64,000 nt of DNA from assembly GCF_043789415.1 (NCBI RefSeq), contig NZ_JBDLLW010000001.1:930001-994000 (forward strand). The letters run 5' to 3'. Position numbers and translations under genes: made by a program. Under the pieces are notes generated by a model, which searched no databases, had not been told where the DNA came from, and saw nothing but the letters and a program-made list of their open reading frames with translations. Positions 17,259 to 27,031 of this stretch are shown piece by piece (position 1 is the stretch's first letter; every line of letters starts with the position of its first letter). The DNA comes from Renibacterium sp043789415. Its GTDB lineage: Bacteria > Actinomycetota > Actinomycetes > Actinomycetales > Micrococcaceae.

Positions 17259-17852
17259 TCAGAGGCTGCTGAGGATCTTCTTCATTTTGTCGATTTCGAG
17301 TTGCTGATCTTTGATGATGTTCTCAGCTAACTGCACAGCGGCGGAATCTTGGCCATCACTCCGTTCTGCTTTTGCTGACTCCACGGCTCCCTGGTGATGG
17401 GCGATCATTTGAGTCAGGAACAGCTTCGTGGCGGCTGTTCCGGTCGCCGCAGACAGGGCGTTCTTCTCGGCGTCGCCCATCATTCCCGGCATTGCCATCA
17501 TTCCTGTCATGGCTTCCGGTTCACTCCAGGAAGCGAGCATGGTTTTCATTTTCGCGATCTCGGGCCCCTGAGCAGCTTTAATCGCGGCGGCCAGATCCAG
17601 CACTCGCTGATCGATCCCAGCTTTCGCGAGGATCGTGTCGCTCATTTCCACTGCTTGCTGATGATGCACGATCATCATTTGCGCAAACATCGTGTCAGCA
17701 CCGTTGTGTTTTGTCGGCGAGCTGCTGCTACTCATCGGAGTTGAGCTGTGATCCATACCCGGCATGGATGATCCAGCGGAGCCGGTAGAGCAGGCCGCTA
17801 AGCCAAGGGCAGCTGCAAAACAGATGGACAGCAAGGTAATTTTCTTGTTCAT
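17259..17852 (-). CDS. DUF305 lipoprotein
   Basis: 197 residues from ATG 17852; the frame is open upstream but the lipoprotein signal starts here (MNKKITLLSICFAAALGLAAC, lipobox LAAC). The linker is rich in Met, Ser and Pro, and the DUF305 domain has two HH motifs, MIVHHQQAVEMS and MIAHHQGAVESA, plus many Met residues in KMKTMLASW and MTGMMAMPGMMG. The duplicated ferritin-like HHQ motifs and Met clusters suggest metal, especially copper, binding. It lies 147 bases downstream of the DUF6153 gene in the same orientation, a pairing found near copper-handling genes in actinobacteria (from memory). Confidence 0.85.
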   Translation of the reverse strand: MNKKITLLSICFAAALGLAACSTGSAGSSMPGMDHSSTPMSSSSSPTKHNGADTMFAQMMIVHHQQAVEMSDTILAKAGIDQRVLDLAAAIKAAQGPEIAKMKTMLASWSEPEAMTGMMAMPGMMGDAEKNALSAATGTAATKLFLTQMIAHHQGAVESAKAERSDGQDSAAVQLAENIIKDQQLEIDKMKKILSSL

Positions 17853-17999
17853 CAGAATCCTTAGTTGAGGGTAAACAGACAGAAGCCATCTCTTTGATGG
17901 TTCACCAAGAGATGGGCCGTGAGAGCCCACGGCCATGAGAGCTATTGTGAAAAAGTGACCCTTGAAAAGGTCACAGTGCCGCTCTAAAGCAGTGCCGGT

Positions 18000-18449
18000 C
18001 TAAGTACGACTGATGGACAGCTGATGTAACGAGGGAGGCGGCGGATCCACGCTCTTCGAGGGCAGATTCGCGGGGTTTGGTGAGCTCCCCGAGGTGTAGG
18101 CGGGGAACGAAGAGCCCGCCGGGGCTGCCAGCTGAGGCCCGGAAGGGATGAGCGGCGTGCAAGAAGGTGTGGCTGACATCCGGTCATCGCACTGAGCAGC
18201 ACAAGAGCACGAATCATTTTCCAGCGAAGCCGGGATAGCAGATCCTTCAAGCAGTGAGAGGTGACCGGTCAACTGTCCCGTTGACTCCGCCATCACTGCA
18301 CTGGTATTGGTTCCATGCCCCATCGTCATCGAGTGCATCGCGAGCAGTCCTACGCTGACGGCGATAACGGCCAGCAGCCGGAAGATCAGCTGCTGCCCGA
18401 ACCGGGGCGCTGAACTCTCGGGAAGGAATCTCACTATTGCTGCTCTCAT
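18000..18449 (-). CDS. DUF6153-type small membrane protein
   Basis: 149 residues: one N-terminal helix (QLIFRLLAVIAVSVGLLAMH) followed by MTMGHGTN, a Cys-rich middle (CSCAAQCDD, CTPLIP) and the conserved end PPSLHQLSISRT, which matches the family's characteristic ending. The helix followed by HSM and the Cys/His/Met content suggest a metal-related extracytoplasmic domain. It precedes the DUF305 gene and a CsoR-like palindrome lies about 70 bases upstream, so the two are probably one copper-responsive unit. Start codon uncertain: no strong ribosome site precedes the ATG at 18449. Confidence 0.75.
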   Translation of the reverse strand: MRAAIVRFLPESSAPRFGQQLIFRLLAVIAVSVGLLAMHSMTMGHGTNTSAVMAESTGQLTGHLSLLEGSAIPASLENDSCSCAAQCDDRMSATPSCTPLIPSGPQLAAPAGSSFPAYTSGSSPNPANLPSKSVDPPPPSLHQLSISRT

Positions 18450-18519
18450 AGGGCGCGGTCGAGCATCGGACGATCACTCGTGATGCCGCCCTGAGTCAGC
18501 AGTGGCATCCGTCGAAAAT

Positions 18520-18536
18520 ATACCCCATGGGAGTAT
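18520..18536 (-). promoter_or_regulatory. CsoR-like copper operator candidate
   Basis: Near-palindrome ATACCCCATGGGAGTAT, matching the TAC-C-rich / G-rich-GTA arms described for actinobacterial CsoR operators. It lies about 70 bases upstream of the DUF6153-DUF305 genes, whose products have metal-binding features. Similarity only; no csoR gene is in the window. Confidence 0.5.
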
Positions 18537-18604
18537 CCACATCAACCGCACCAGGGGGAGATATCAGAGGGGAGATATCAGGTCGACAGAGAGTCCAGCA
18601 CAAA

Positions 18605-18648
18605 AGAGGGTCGTGTGCCGCTGTTGATCCAGCGGTACACGACCCTCT
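18605..18648 (-). terminator. Strong terminator of the giant surface-protein gene
   Basis: A 19-bp stem with one G-T pair (AGAGGGTCGTGTGCCGCTG at 18605-18623, its complement at 18630-18648) and a 6-base loop, followed on the minus strand by TTTT. It lies 40 bases after the stop of the gene. Confidence 0.9.
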
Positions 18649-18688
18649 CCTACTTACTTGCAACGAGCAGCTAGCTCACCCGTGGTTG

Positions 18689-21600
18689 TCAGGCGCGACG
18701 CCTCCTGGTGAACCAGAGAACTGATGCACCAGCCAGCATGAACAGAGCGGCACCAATGCCCATCGGCAGGATTCCGTTCGCACCAGTGTCAGGCAGGTTC
18801 GGCTTCGGCGGAGTAACCGGGGTTACTCCCGCCGGAACAAAACCGAAGTCGACGTTGGTGGTGGTCTGGCCGATCAGCACACTCACCGGTCCGGTGACCT
18901 GAGTCGGCTTGGAGCCGGCCGGAGCGCCAGTCACTGTGACCGTGTATCCGTCGCCTGCGGGAACATTGGTGAAGATGTAGTTTCCCTTAGCATCGGTCTT
19001 GGTCCGTGCAATTTCCTTGCCGTCGCTGTTCTTCAGGATCACAGTGACTCCAGGCAGCCCGGGCTCGCCCGGATCCTGCTTATTATTGCCATTGCGATCA
19101 TCGTAGACAGTTCCGGTGAGTGAGCCCACGGGGTTCGCCAGACCAGCATCAATCGTGTTCTGGACCTCTCCCGGTGCCACAGTGAACTGCGCTGTAGCGC
19201 CCTTCAGATCAGCGTTGGAATCATTGTCCGCAGCCGGATCAGTACCCTTCTTGACGAACACCATGCCGGTCGGCGCGGTGAACTTCACCGAGTAGGTTCC
19301 CGGGATGACATTCGTGAAGGAGTACTTGCCATCGGGGCCGGAAGTTGTGGTAGCCACAACCTTTCCACTCTTGTCCAGCAATTCCACCTTGACTCCTGGA
19401 ATGCCTGGCTCTCCGGGATCTTTGACCCCGTTGCCGTTGCGATCCAAGAAGACGGTGTCACCGATGGTCGCAGGAGGCACCACACCGGCGTCAATGTTCT
19501 TGACCGCATCGCCGGAGGCAACAGTCACCTTCGCGATACCGCTGGTATTACCCGGCGAAGGAACGGCGTCCGAGTCCTTATTCGGATCGGTGCCCTGCTT
19601 CGGCTGAGTCAGAACCTTACCATCCGGCACCTTGAAGCTGACCTGATAGTCGCCAGGAGGCAGGTTGGTGAAGTTGTACTGACCGTCGGGACCCGTAGTG
19701 ATCGGCTGAACCGGATTGCCATCGGCGTCCTTCGCCGGTTGGCCGTCCTTATCCAGCAGGGTCACCGTAGCACCAGGGATTCCGGGTTCATCAGCATCCC
19801 TCACGCCATTGCCGTTCTTGTCGTCGAAAACGGTAGAGCCGATGGATGCCGGAGTGAAGACCCCAGCGTCAACCGTGTTATTGATCGCTCCGGAGTCCAC
19901 CGTGATCGGATCGGTGCTGCCATTCGGATTCGGATTCGAATCGTTATCAGCAGCCGGATCAGTACCCTTCTTAGTGAACTTCGTGCCGTCCGGGGCAATA
20001 AACTTCACGGTGTAAGCACCCGGAACCAGGTTGGTGAAGGAGTAGACCCCGTCAGCGTTTGTCACCTGGTCGGCTACCGGGTTGCCGTCAGCGTCCTTAA
20101 CCGGATTCCCATCCTTATCAACAAGCTGAACAGTAACTCCGGGAACACCAGGATCAGTTGGGTCCTTGACTCCATTGCCGTTCTTGTCCTCGAAGACCTG
20201 GTTACCGATGGTGGCCGGCTTGAAGAATCCGGCATCAACGGTGTTATCGGTCATCCCCGAGTTCAAGGTCACCGGATCGGTAGTGCCGTCCGGATTCGGA
20301 TTGGAGTCGCCGTCCTTAGCTGGATCAGTGCCCTTGGCCGTGAGCTTGGTGCCCTCGGGTCCGGTGAACTTCACCTTGTAGTTTCCTGGCGCCAGGTTGC
20401 CGAAGGAGTACTTTCCATCCGCTCCCGTGGTCTGCGCAGGGACTGGCTGACCGGACAGATCGGTGACCGGGGTGCCATCGGCGTTCAGCAGTTCCACCTT
20501 CACACCGGGCAACCCGGGCTCGCCCTCATCCTGAACTCCATTGCCGTTGGTGTCCTGGAAGACCTGGTTACCAATGGTGGCCGGAGTGACCAGACCAGCA
20601 TCGATGGTCTTATTGTCGACGCCGCTCACCACGGTGAACGGATCGGTCTGACCGTTCGGATTCGGATTCGAGTCCTTATCAGCCGCTGGATCCGTACCCT
20701 TCGGAGTGAAGACCGAACCATCGGGTGCAGTGAACTTCACCGAATAGGTGCCAGGAACCACATTGGTGAAGGAATACTCCCCGTTCGGGCCGGACGTGGT
20801 GGTTGCCACCACGTTGCCGTCCTTGTCCAGGAGGTCGACCTTCACCCCGGCCAAGCCGGGTTCGCCGTCGTCCTGCACACCGTTGCCGTTGACATCGGTG
20901 AAGACAGTGTCACCAATGGTGACCGGTTTGAAGACACCCGCGTCGATGGTGTTATTCGGCGTACCCGAAGTGAGAGTCACTACATCGCTCGTGCCGTCCG
21001 GATTCGCATTCGAATCATTATCGGCAGCCGGATCGGTTCCCTTCTTAGTGAACACCGTGCCATCGGGAGCGGTGAACTTCACCTTGTAGCTACCGGGAGC
21101 CAGGTTGTCGAAGCTGTACTTGCCCTCCGCACCGGTGGTGATCGGCGCAACATCTGCACCGTCCACGTCCTTAGCGGGTGAGCCATCAGCGTTCAGCAAC
21201 TCGACCTTGGCACCTGCAATACCCGCCTCATCGGCGTCCTTGACTCCGTTACCGTTGGTGTCCTCGAAGACCAGGTCTCCGATCGACGTCGGTTTGACCA
21301 GGCCGGCGTCAACCGTATTCAGAACCTGACCAGGAGCAACCGTCACCGGAGCGGTGGTGCCATCCGGATTCGCATTCGAATCGTTATCGGCAGCCGGATC
21401 AGTGCCCTTCTTAGTGAACTTCGTACCCTCGGGGGCAATGAATTTCACCGTGTAGGTGCCGGGAACCAGATTGCTGAAGGAGTAGGTCCCGTCAGCGTTT
21501 GTCACCTGGTCGGCTACCGGGTTGCCGTCAGCGTCCTTGACCGGATTTCCATCCTTATCGAGGAGCTGCACCGTAACTCCCGGTACCCCGGGATCAGTTG

Positions 21601-24600
21601 GGTCCTTGACGCCGTTTCCATCCTTGTCCTCGAAAACAGAGTCTCCGATGGTCGCCGGCTTGAAAAGCCCAGCGTCAACGGTGTTGTTCTGCTCTCCCGA
21701 GGCCAGCGTCACCGGATCGGTAGTGCCATCCGGATTCGCATTCGAATCATTATCGGCAGCCGGATCGGTTCCCTTGCTGGTGAACTTCGTACCCTCAGGT
21801 CCGGTGAACTTCACCTTGTAGCTGCCGGGAGCCAAGTTGCCGAAGGAGTATTTACCGTCGGCTCCTGTGGTCTGCGCAGCAACCGGTTGACCGGACAGAT
21901 CGGTGACCGGGGTGCCGTCGGCGTTCAGGAGTTCCACCTTCACGCCCGCCACACCGGGCTCGCCATCGTCCAGCTGACCGTTTCCGTTGGTGTCTTCGAA
22001 GACCTGGTTACCGAGGCTTGCCGGGGTGACCAGACCAGCATCGATGGTCTTATTGTCGACGCCGCTCACCACGGTGAACGGATCGGTCTGACCGTTCGGA
22101 TTCGGATTCGAGTCCTTATCAGCGGCTGGATCGGTGCCCTTCTTGGTGAAGAACGAACCATCGGGTGCAGTGAACTTCACCGAATAGGTCCCGGGGACCA
22201 CGTTAGTGAAGGAGTACTCCCCGTTCGGATCGGTCGTGGTGGTTGCCACCACGTTGCCGTCCTTGTCCAGGAGGTCGACCTTGACGCCCGGCAAACCGGG
22301 TTCGCCGTCGTCCTGCACACCGTTGCCGTTGACATCGGTGAAGACAGTGTCACCGATGGTCACCGGCTTCACCAGACCTGCATCGACGGTGTTATTCGGC
22401 GTACCCGAAGTGAGAGTCACCACGTCGGTGGTACCGTCCGGATTCGCATTCGAATCGTTATCGGCAGCCGGATCGGTTCCCTTGCTGGTGAACACCGTGC
22501 CATCGGGGCCGGTGAACTTCACCTTGTAGCTACCAGGAGCCAGGTTGTCAAAGCTGTACTTACCATCCGCGCCGGTGGTGATCGGCGCAACATCTGCGCC
22601 GTCGGCATTCTTGGCTGGTGAGCCATCAGCGTTCAGCAGCTCGACTTTAGCACCTGCAATACCGGGTTCGTCGGCGTCCTTGACTCCGTTACCGTTGGTG
22701 TCCTCGAAGACCAGGTCTCCGATCGACGTCGGCTGGATGAGCCCGGCGTCAACCGTGTTCAGAACCTGACCAGGAGCAACCGTCACGGGATCAGTGGTGC
22801 CGTCCGGATTCGGATTCGAATCGTTATCAGCAGCCGGATCAGTTCCCTTCTTAGTGAACTTGGAACCATCGGGGGCGGTGAACTTCACGGTGTAAGTGCC
22901 TGGCACCACATTCGTGAAGCTGTACTTGCCATCCGCATCGGTGGTCACGGTCTGCACGGTGTTTCCAGCGTTGTCGACCAACGCTACCGTCACTCCTGGG
23001 ACGCCGGTCTCGCCGGGGTCAAGGGTGCCGTTTCCGTTCAGATCGGTGAACACGGTGTCACCGATGGTCGCCGGTTCCACTAGGCCTGCATCGACGGTGT
23101 TGTTCGTCTGCCCTTGCCCCAGTTCAATGGTGTCGGTGACACCATCCGGGTTGGCGTTCGAGTTGTTATCCGCTGCAGGATCGGTTCCCTTGCTGGTGAA
23201 AATCAGACCGTCAGGAGCGGTGAACTTCACCTTGTAATTGCCCGGCAACAGGTTGCCGAAGGAATACTTGCCGTCGGCACCCGTGGTCTGATCCGGTACA
23301 GGCTGCCCATTGGCGTCCTTTGCCGGCTGGCCGGCCCCGTCCAGCAGACTGATCTTTACGCCCTGAACCGGGGTGTCGCCGTCGTCGAAAACACCATTGC
23401 CGTTCTTGTCCTGGAAGACCAGGTCACCAATCGAGGAGACCTTGATCAAACCAGCGTCAACGGTGTTGTTGTCCTGGCCCGAGGTCAGCGTCACAGGAGC
23501 TGTGCTGCCGTCCGGGTTGGCGTTCGAGTCGTTATCGGCTGCCGGGTCGGTTCCCTTGGTGGTGAACACCGTGCCAGCTGGCGCGGTGAACTTCACCTGG
23601 TAAGAACCCGGTGCCAGATTGCCGAAGCTGTACTTGCCATCGGCGCCCGTGGTCACCGGAGCAACAGGGTTACCGTCAGCGTCCTTAGCCGGTTGGCCGT
23701 TGCCATCCAACAGAGCAACTGTCACGCCCGGCACAGTCGGCTCACCGTTATCGAAGGTGCCATTGGAATCAGCATCCTGGAAAACCGTGTCACCGATGGT
23801 GGCCGGCTGGTAAACGCCAGCGTCAAGAGAGAGCTGAGACTTACCGAGTTCGACGGCGAAGGGCTGGCTGACGCCCGTTCCGCTCACCACCGAGGTGTCC
23901 TGTCCATCAGCCGGAGGCGTGGTGGGTGAGAACTTATACGGCTTGTCAGCAGTGGGAGGCGTCACCGTGATGGTGTACCCCTGACCCGGTGGCACATTGG
24001 TGAACAGGTACTTGCCGTTGGCATCAGTGGTCTGAGTTCCAACCACCGCCCCGTTGGCATCCTTAAGAACCACGGTTGCCCCGGCCAGACCGGGTTCACC
24101 CGCGTCCTTTGTTCCATTGCCGTTATTGTCCACGAAGACCGTATCGCCAACGCTGGACGTCGGAACCAAACCGGCGTCGACAGTATTGTTATTCGTTCCT
24201 GCGGTCAGGGTGATGACGTCCGTAGTACCGTCCGGATTCGCATTGGAATCATTATCTGCCGCCGGATCGGTGCCCTTCACGGTGAAGCTCTGTCCAGCCG
24301 GAGCAGCGAACTTCACCTTGTAGAGACCAGGTGCCAGATTGCCGAAGTTGTACTTGCCATTAGCATCGGTGGTCGCCGCAGCAACATCGTTACCGGCAAG
24401 ATCCTTGACCGGCTGACCGTTCTCATCGGTCAGCGTGACAGTGACTCCAGCGACGCCGGTCTCCCCGCCGTCGAGCACCCCGTTGGCATTGGTGTCCTGG
24501 AATACAGTGTCACCGATGCTCGCCGGAGCGACGAAGGAGAAGTTCACATTGCCAGTGGTCTGATCCTTGGCAACGGTGATAACACCCGAGGTGGTGCCTG

Positions 24601-26734
24601 GGGTCGCCGTTGCCGGGTTCCCGTCGTTGCCCGGCCCCGCTGTGTCGGTGCTATAGGTAGGCACCGTATTTGCGGGCGGGTTGTTGACCTTGACCTTATA
24701 GGAGCCCACCGGAATGTTAGCGAAGCTGTAGTTGCCATTGGCATCGGTGGTTTGGGTCAACGGGTTACCGTCTGGGCCGTTGACCGGATTTCCATTCTGA
24801 TCCAACAGAGCGACGGTGATCCCTGCCAATGAAGTATCAGGAGCACCCGCTGGCTTATTGCTGCGATTGCCGTCCCCATCGGTCCAGATCGTTCCGGAGA
24901 GGGTTCCCTTCGGGAACACCAACCCGGCGTCAATGGTCAGATTGTCAACACCGGCTGCCACAGTGAAGGCGTCCGAGGTACCCGGATCACCCAGCTGAGC
25001 TGGCGGATTGATATTGGAATCCTTATCAGCAGCTGGATCAGTGCCCTTTGTGGTGAAGCCTGCACCGGCCGGCGGGGTCACCCGGATCTTGTACTGTCCG
25101 GGTTCTGCGTCGAAGGAGTAGATGCCGTCCACGCCGCCGACGTTCGCGGTCGTGGTGGTGGCGACGACGGCGTCGTTAGAGTCAAGGAGTTCAACCTTCA
25201 CGCCGTTGACACCGGGCTCGCCAGCGTCTTGAACACCGTTCTGATTGGTGTCATTGAAGACGGTGTCGCCGATCTTCTGCGAGGCCAGGGCGATGGGCCA
25301 GTCTTCGACTTCACCGACTCCGGCACCACCGGTGGGGGAAGTGGCGGGGTTGGTTCCGGTAGCCGGGTTATAGCCGACACGCAGCCGCATGAAGCTGGAT
25401 CCCGCGGTAGTGCCAGCGGGAACAGCGAAGCTCAGTTGCGCGGTGGTGGCGCCGGGCGCAAGCTGTGCACAAGCACGCTCATTAGCCTGGAAGGCGCCGT
25501 CTTTATTGAAGTCGATCCAGCCACAGGCTTGACCCGCAGCAGTTACTCCGCTGACCGGAACCGTGACCGTGTAATTGGGCTGCGAAATATTAACCGATGG
25601 CGGGCCTGCCGGGCCGAAAGCGTCATCGCTATCCCCGGTACCAGCGGCGCCAGCATTCGGGCTGGCCGCAATATTAGCGTTCGGATCGATGCCCTTATCA
25701 GCAGCATCAACGGTGGAGGTGCTGCCAAGGGTGAGCGGTCCAACAGTGGCGTAGGCGGCGTTGCCTGCATCGTAGCTGGCTGGTGCATCCCCGTAGTCCT
25801 GCTGGGTGTCGAAGCTGATCAGGACGCCTTCTGGCGCAGCAACGCCGGCACCGACTCGGTTCTGGGTGGCTACCTCGAAGCCCAAGACCAAAGTATCGAG
25901 AGTGCCATTGACGACGAACGAGCCACAGCCGCCGCCTGTCTGAGCACCAATTTTTCTACCCGAATCAGTGGCTACATTTGGTGCACAACCGGCGTCGCTG
26001 AAGGTATTGCTGTCTTCAAGCCGTTTGCCACCCTGAGTAATGATTGGCTGATCGGTACCATCTGGGTTTGTGGCTGCACTGAGCTTAGTGAAAGTAGCGT
26101 TAACGGGGGCACCAGCGTTGCTAGCACTCGCGATGCTCGGCTGCCACTGCGCAGTCGTGGCCGCGACGACCTGATTAGCAGGATCTGTACATGTACCGCC
26201 AGTACAACGAACGGAACTACCGCCGATATCGCCGACGTTGAAAATCGGATTCGTCACCGGCTGATTGAATTTAATCGTGACCGTGCCAAAATCACACAGT
26301 CTTCCAGTGCCGACCTTACAAGTTGTTGGACTATCATCCGGGTTTGTGCCGGTGGGACCGGTTTGCACGGAGATGATGGCCTGCGAAGTGCTAGGGCGCT
26401 GACCGATCGGGGTGAAATTCACGCTTCCTACCCCGTTACGCGGGGCCGCCAAAGTCATCTGCTTGCCGTTGGATTGAATGGAAACGTTGTAGTTCAAACC
26501 GGTTTGGCCGTAGGCAAAGGTCCAGGTGTTTCCAACCTGAGTTCCGGAACCGGCTGGAATCACCAGCTGTGCTTCGGCGGGTGAGCTGAGCACCAGCCCT
26601 GAGACTCCCGCCGTCGTCAAGGCAAGCAACAAAGCCGCTGCGAGCGCAACAAATTTCTGCCAGAAGCGTTTGACCGAAGAGAATCTTCTCCCTCCCGCTT
26701 CCGGCGTTGAACCCTTATCTGTAAACATACTCAC
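18689..26734 (-). CDS. Giant LPDTG-anchored surface protein with 18 SdrD/Cna-B-type repeats
   Basis: About 2681 residues. GTG 26734 is favoured because GGGAG lies eight bases upstream; an in-frame GTG at 26743 abuts that site. Layout: signal peptide (cleavage near AEA-Q), N-terminal beta-rich adhesin-like region, a GEVED-type domain (DYGDAPASYDAG ... GWIDFNKDGAFQANE ... GEVEDWPIAL), then 18 consecutive repeats of about 115-120 residues covering roughly 18.84-25.28 kb. Most open with IGD-VF-D-NGNGV-D-GEPG and close with NNTVDAGL; the D-NGNG--D loop is the calcium-binding loop of SdrD B repeats, expected to make a stiff stalk. The end is LPDTG (about residue 2650), a hydrophobic helix and RRRRA: a sortase sorting signal. 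Repeats 8-11 and 12-15 are duplicated as a block. Ligand unknown. Confidence 0.93.
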   Translation of the reverse strand: MSMFTDKGSTPEAGGRRFSSVKRFWQKFVALAAALLLALTTAGVSGLVLSSPAEAQLVIPAGSGTQVGNTWTFAYGQTGLNYNVSIQSNGKQMTLAAPRNGVGSVNFTPIGQRPSTSQAIISVQTGPTGTNPDDSPTTCKVGTGRLCDFGTVTIKFNQPVTNPIFNVGDIGGSSVRCTGGTCTDPANQVVAATTAQWQPSIASASNAGAPVNATFTKLSAATNPDGTDQPIITQGGKRLEDSNTFSDAGCAPNVATDSGRKIGAQTGGGCGSFVVNGTLDTLVLGFEVATQNRVGAGVAAPEGVLISFDTQQDYGDAPASYDAGNAAYATVGPLTLGSTSTVDAADKGIDPNANIAASPNAGAAGTGDSDDAFGPAGPPSVNISQPNYTVTVPVSGVTAAGQACGWIDFNKDGAFQANERACAQLAPGATTAQLSFAVPAGTTAGSSFMRLRVGYNPATGTNPATSPTGGAGVGEVEDWPIALASQKIGDTVFNDTNQNGVQDAGEPGVNGVKVELLDSNDAVVATTTTANVGGVDGIYSFDAEPGQYKIRVTPPAGAGFTTKGTDPAADKDSNINPPAQLGDPGTSDAFTVAAGVDNLTIDAGLVFPKGTLSGTIWTDGDGNRSNKPAGAPDTSLAGITVALLDQNGNPVNGPDGNPLTQTTDANGNYSFANIPVGSYKVKVNNPPANTVPTYSTDTAGPGNDGNPATATPGTTSGVITVAKDQTTGNVNFSFVAPASIGDTVFQDTNANGVLDGGETGVAGVTVTLTDENGQPVKDLAGNDVAAATTDANGKYNFGNLAPGLYKVKFAAPAGQSFTVKGTDPAADNDSNANPDGTTDVITLTAGTNNNTVDAGLVPTSSVGDTVFVDNNGNGTKDAGEPGLAGATVVLKDANGAVVGTQTTDANGKYLFTNVPPGQGYTITVTPPTADKPYKFSPTTPPADGQDTSVVSGTGVSQPFAVELGKSQLSLDAGVYQPATIGDTVFQDADSNGTFDNGEPTVPGVTVALLDGNGQPAKDADGNPVAPVTTGADGKYSFGNLAPGSYQVKFTAPAGTVFTTKGTDPAADNDSNANPDGSTAPVTLTSGQDNNTVDAGLIKVSSIGDLVFQDKNGNGVFDDGDTPVQGVKISLLDGAGQPAKDANGQPVPDQTTGADGKYSFGNLLPGNYKVKFTAPDGLIFTSKGTDPAADNNSNANPDGVTDTIELGQGQTNNTVDAGLVEPATIGDTVFTDLNGNGTLDPGETGVPGVTVALVDNAGNTVQTVTTDADGKYSFTNVVPGTYTVKFTAPDGSKFTKKGTDPAADNDSNPNPDGTTDPVTVAPGQVLNTVDAGLIQPTSIGDLVFEDTNGNGVKDADEPGIAGAKVELLNADGSPAKNADGADVAPITTGADGKYSFDNLAPGSYKVKFTGPDGTVFTSKGTDPAADNDSNANPDGTTDVVTLTSGTPNNTVDAGLVKPVTIGDTVFTDVNGNGVQDDGEPGLPGVKVDLLDKDGNVVATTTTDPNGEYSFTNVVPGTYSVKFTAPDGSFFTKKGTDPAADKDSNPNPNGQTDPFTVVSGVDNKTIDAGLVTPASLGNQVFEDTNGNGQLDDGEPGVAGVKVELLNADGTPVTDLSGQPVAAQTTGADGKYSFGNLAPGSYKVKFTGPEGTKFTSKGTDPAADNDSNANPDGTTDPVTLASGEQNNTVDAGLFKPATIGDSVFEDKDGNGVKDPTDPGVPGVTVQLLDKDGNPVKDADGNPVADQVTNADGTYSFSNLVPGTYTVKFIAPEGTKFTKKGTDPAADNDSNANPDGTTAPVTVAPGQVLNTVDAGLVKPTSIGDLVFEDTNGNGVKDADEAGIAGAKVELLNADGSPAKDVDGADVAPITTGAEGKYSFDNLAPGSYKVKFTAPDGTVFTKKGTDPAADNDSNANPDGTSDVVTLTSGTPNNTIDAGVFKPVTIGDTVFTDVNGNGVQDDGEPGLAGVKVDLLDKDGNVVATTTSGPNGEYSFTNVVPGTYSVKFTAPDGSVFTPKGTDPAADKDSNPNPNGQTDPFTVVSGVDNKTIDAGLVTPATIGNQVFQDTNGNGVQDEGEPGLPGVKVELLNADGTPVTDLSGQPVPAQTTGADGKYSFGNLAPGNYKVKFTGPEGTKLTAKGTDPAKDGDSNPNPDGTTDPVTLNSGMTDNTVDAGFFKPATIGNQVFEDKNGNGVKDPTDPGVPGVTVQLVDKDGNPVKDADGNPVADQVTNADGVYSFTNLVPGAYTVKFIAPDGTKFTKKGTDPAADNDSNPNPNGSTDPITVDSGAINNTVDAGVFTPASIGSTVFDDKNGNGVRDADEPGIPGATVTLLDKDGQPAKDADGNPVQPITTGPDGQYNFTNLPPGDYQVSFKVPDGKVLTQPKQGTDPNKDSDAVPSPGNTSGIAKVTVASGDAVKNIDAGVVPPATIGDTVFLDRNGNGVKDPGEPGIPGVKVELLDKSGKVVATTTSGPDGKYSFTNVIPGTYSVKFTAPTGMVFVKKGTDPAADNDSNADLKGATAQFTVAPGEVQNTIDAGLANPVGSLTGTVYDDRNGNNKQDPGEPGLPGVTVILKNSDGKEIARTKTDAKGNYIFTNVPAGDGYTVTVTGAPAGSKPTQVTGPVSVLIGQTTTNVDFGFVPAGVTPVTPPKPNLPDTGANGILPMGIGAALFMLAGASVLWFTRRRRA
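19900..22779 (-). repeat. Two tandem copies of a 1,440-bp block (four B-repeats each)
   Basis: Sequence offset by exactly 1,440 bases is nearly identical across this span (for example 20581-20640 against 22021-22080, and 21241-21300 against 22681-22740). Copy 1 runs from about 19,900 to 21,339 and copy 2 from about 21,340 to 22,779; outside, the offset similarity falls to ordinary repeat-to-repeat level. Each copy encodes four protein repeats (480 residues). Confidence 0.88.
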
Positions 26735-27031
26735 TCTAGTCACTCCCTTGATCTCCCCCGGTATTAGGTCCGATTTTTAGGAATAGCTCCACCGGGTGCA
26801 CAGTGTTGAGAAAAGCTACTATCGGGGCTTCGACAATCCTCCCCCTGTCAGTAAACCCCTGATTGTGATTTATCTGTGAATTGCCATCATGAGCCTATAG
26901 GGAAACCCTGCTGGCCACCAGTGTCATGTAATGCATTGTGACCAAAGGGTTAGCTGAGCGACTTGACTGCGCGGAAAACTTCGAATCTGTAGCGGCCTGT
27001 TCTCGCGGTCTGACTGAGGTAGATTCAGAAC

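Noticed and set aside
19739..25788. Long open frames on the plus strand opposite the giant repeat gene (for example about 480 residues at 19739-21181)
   Set aside because: They mirror the repeat structure of the minus-strand gene, have no ribosome sites or recognisable domains, and arise from codon bias in a stop-poor repeat.
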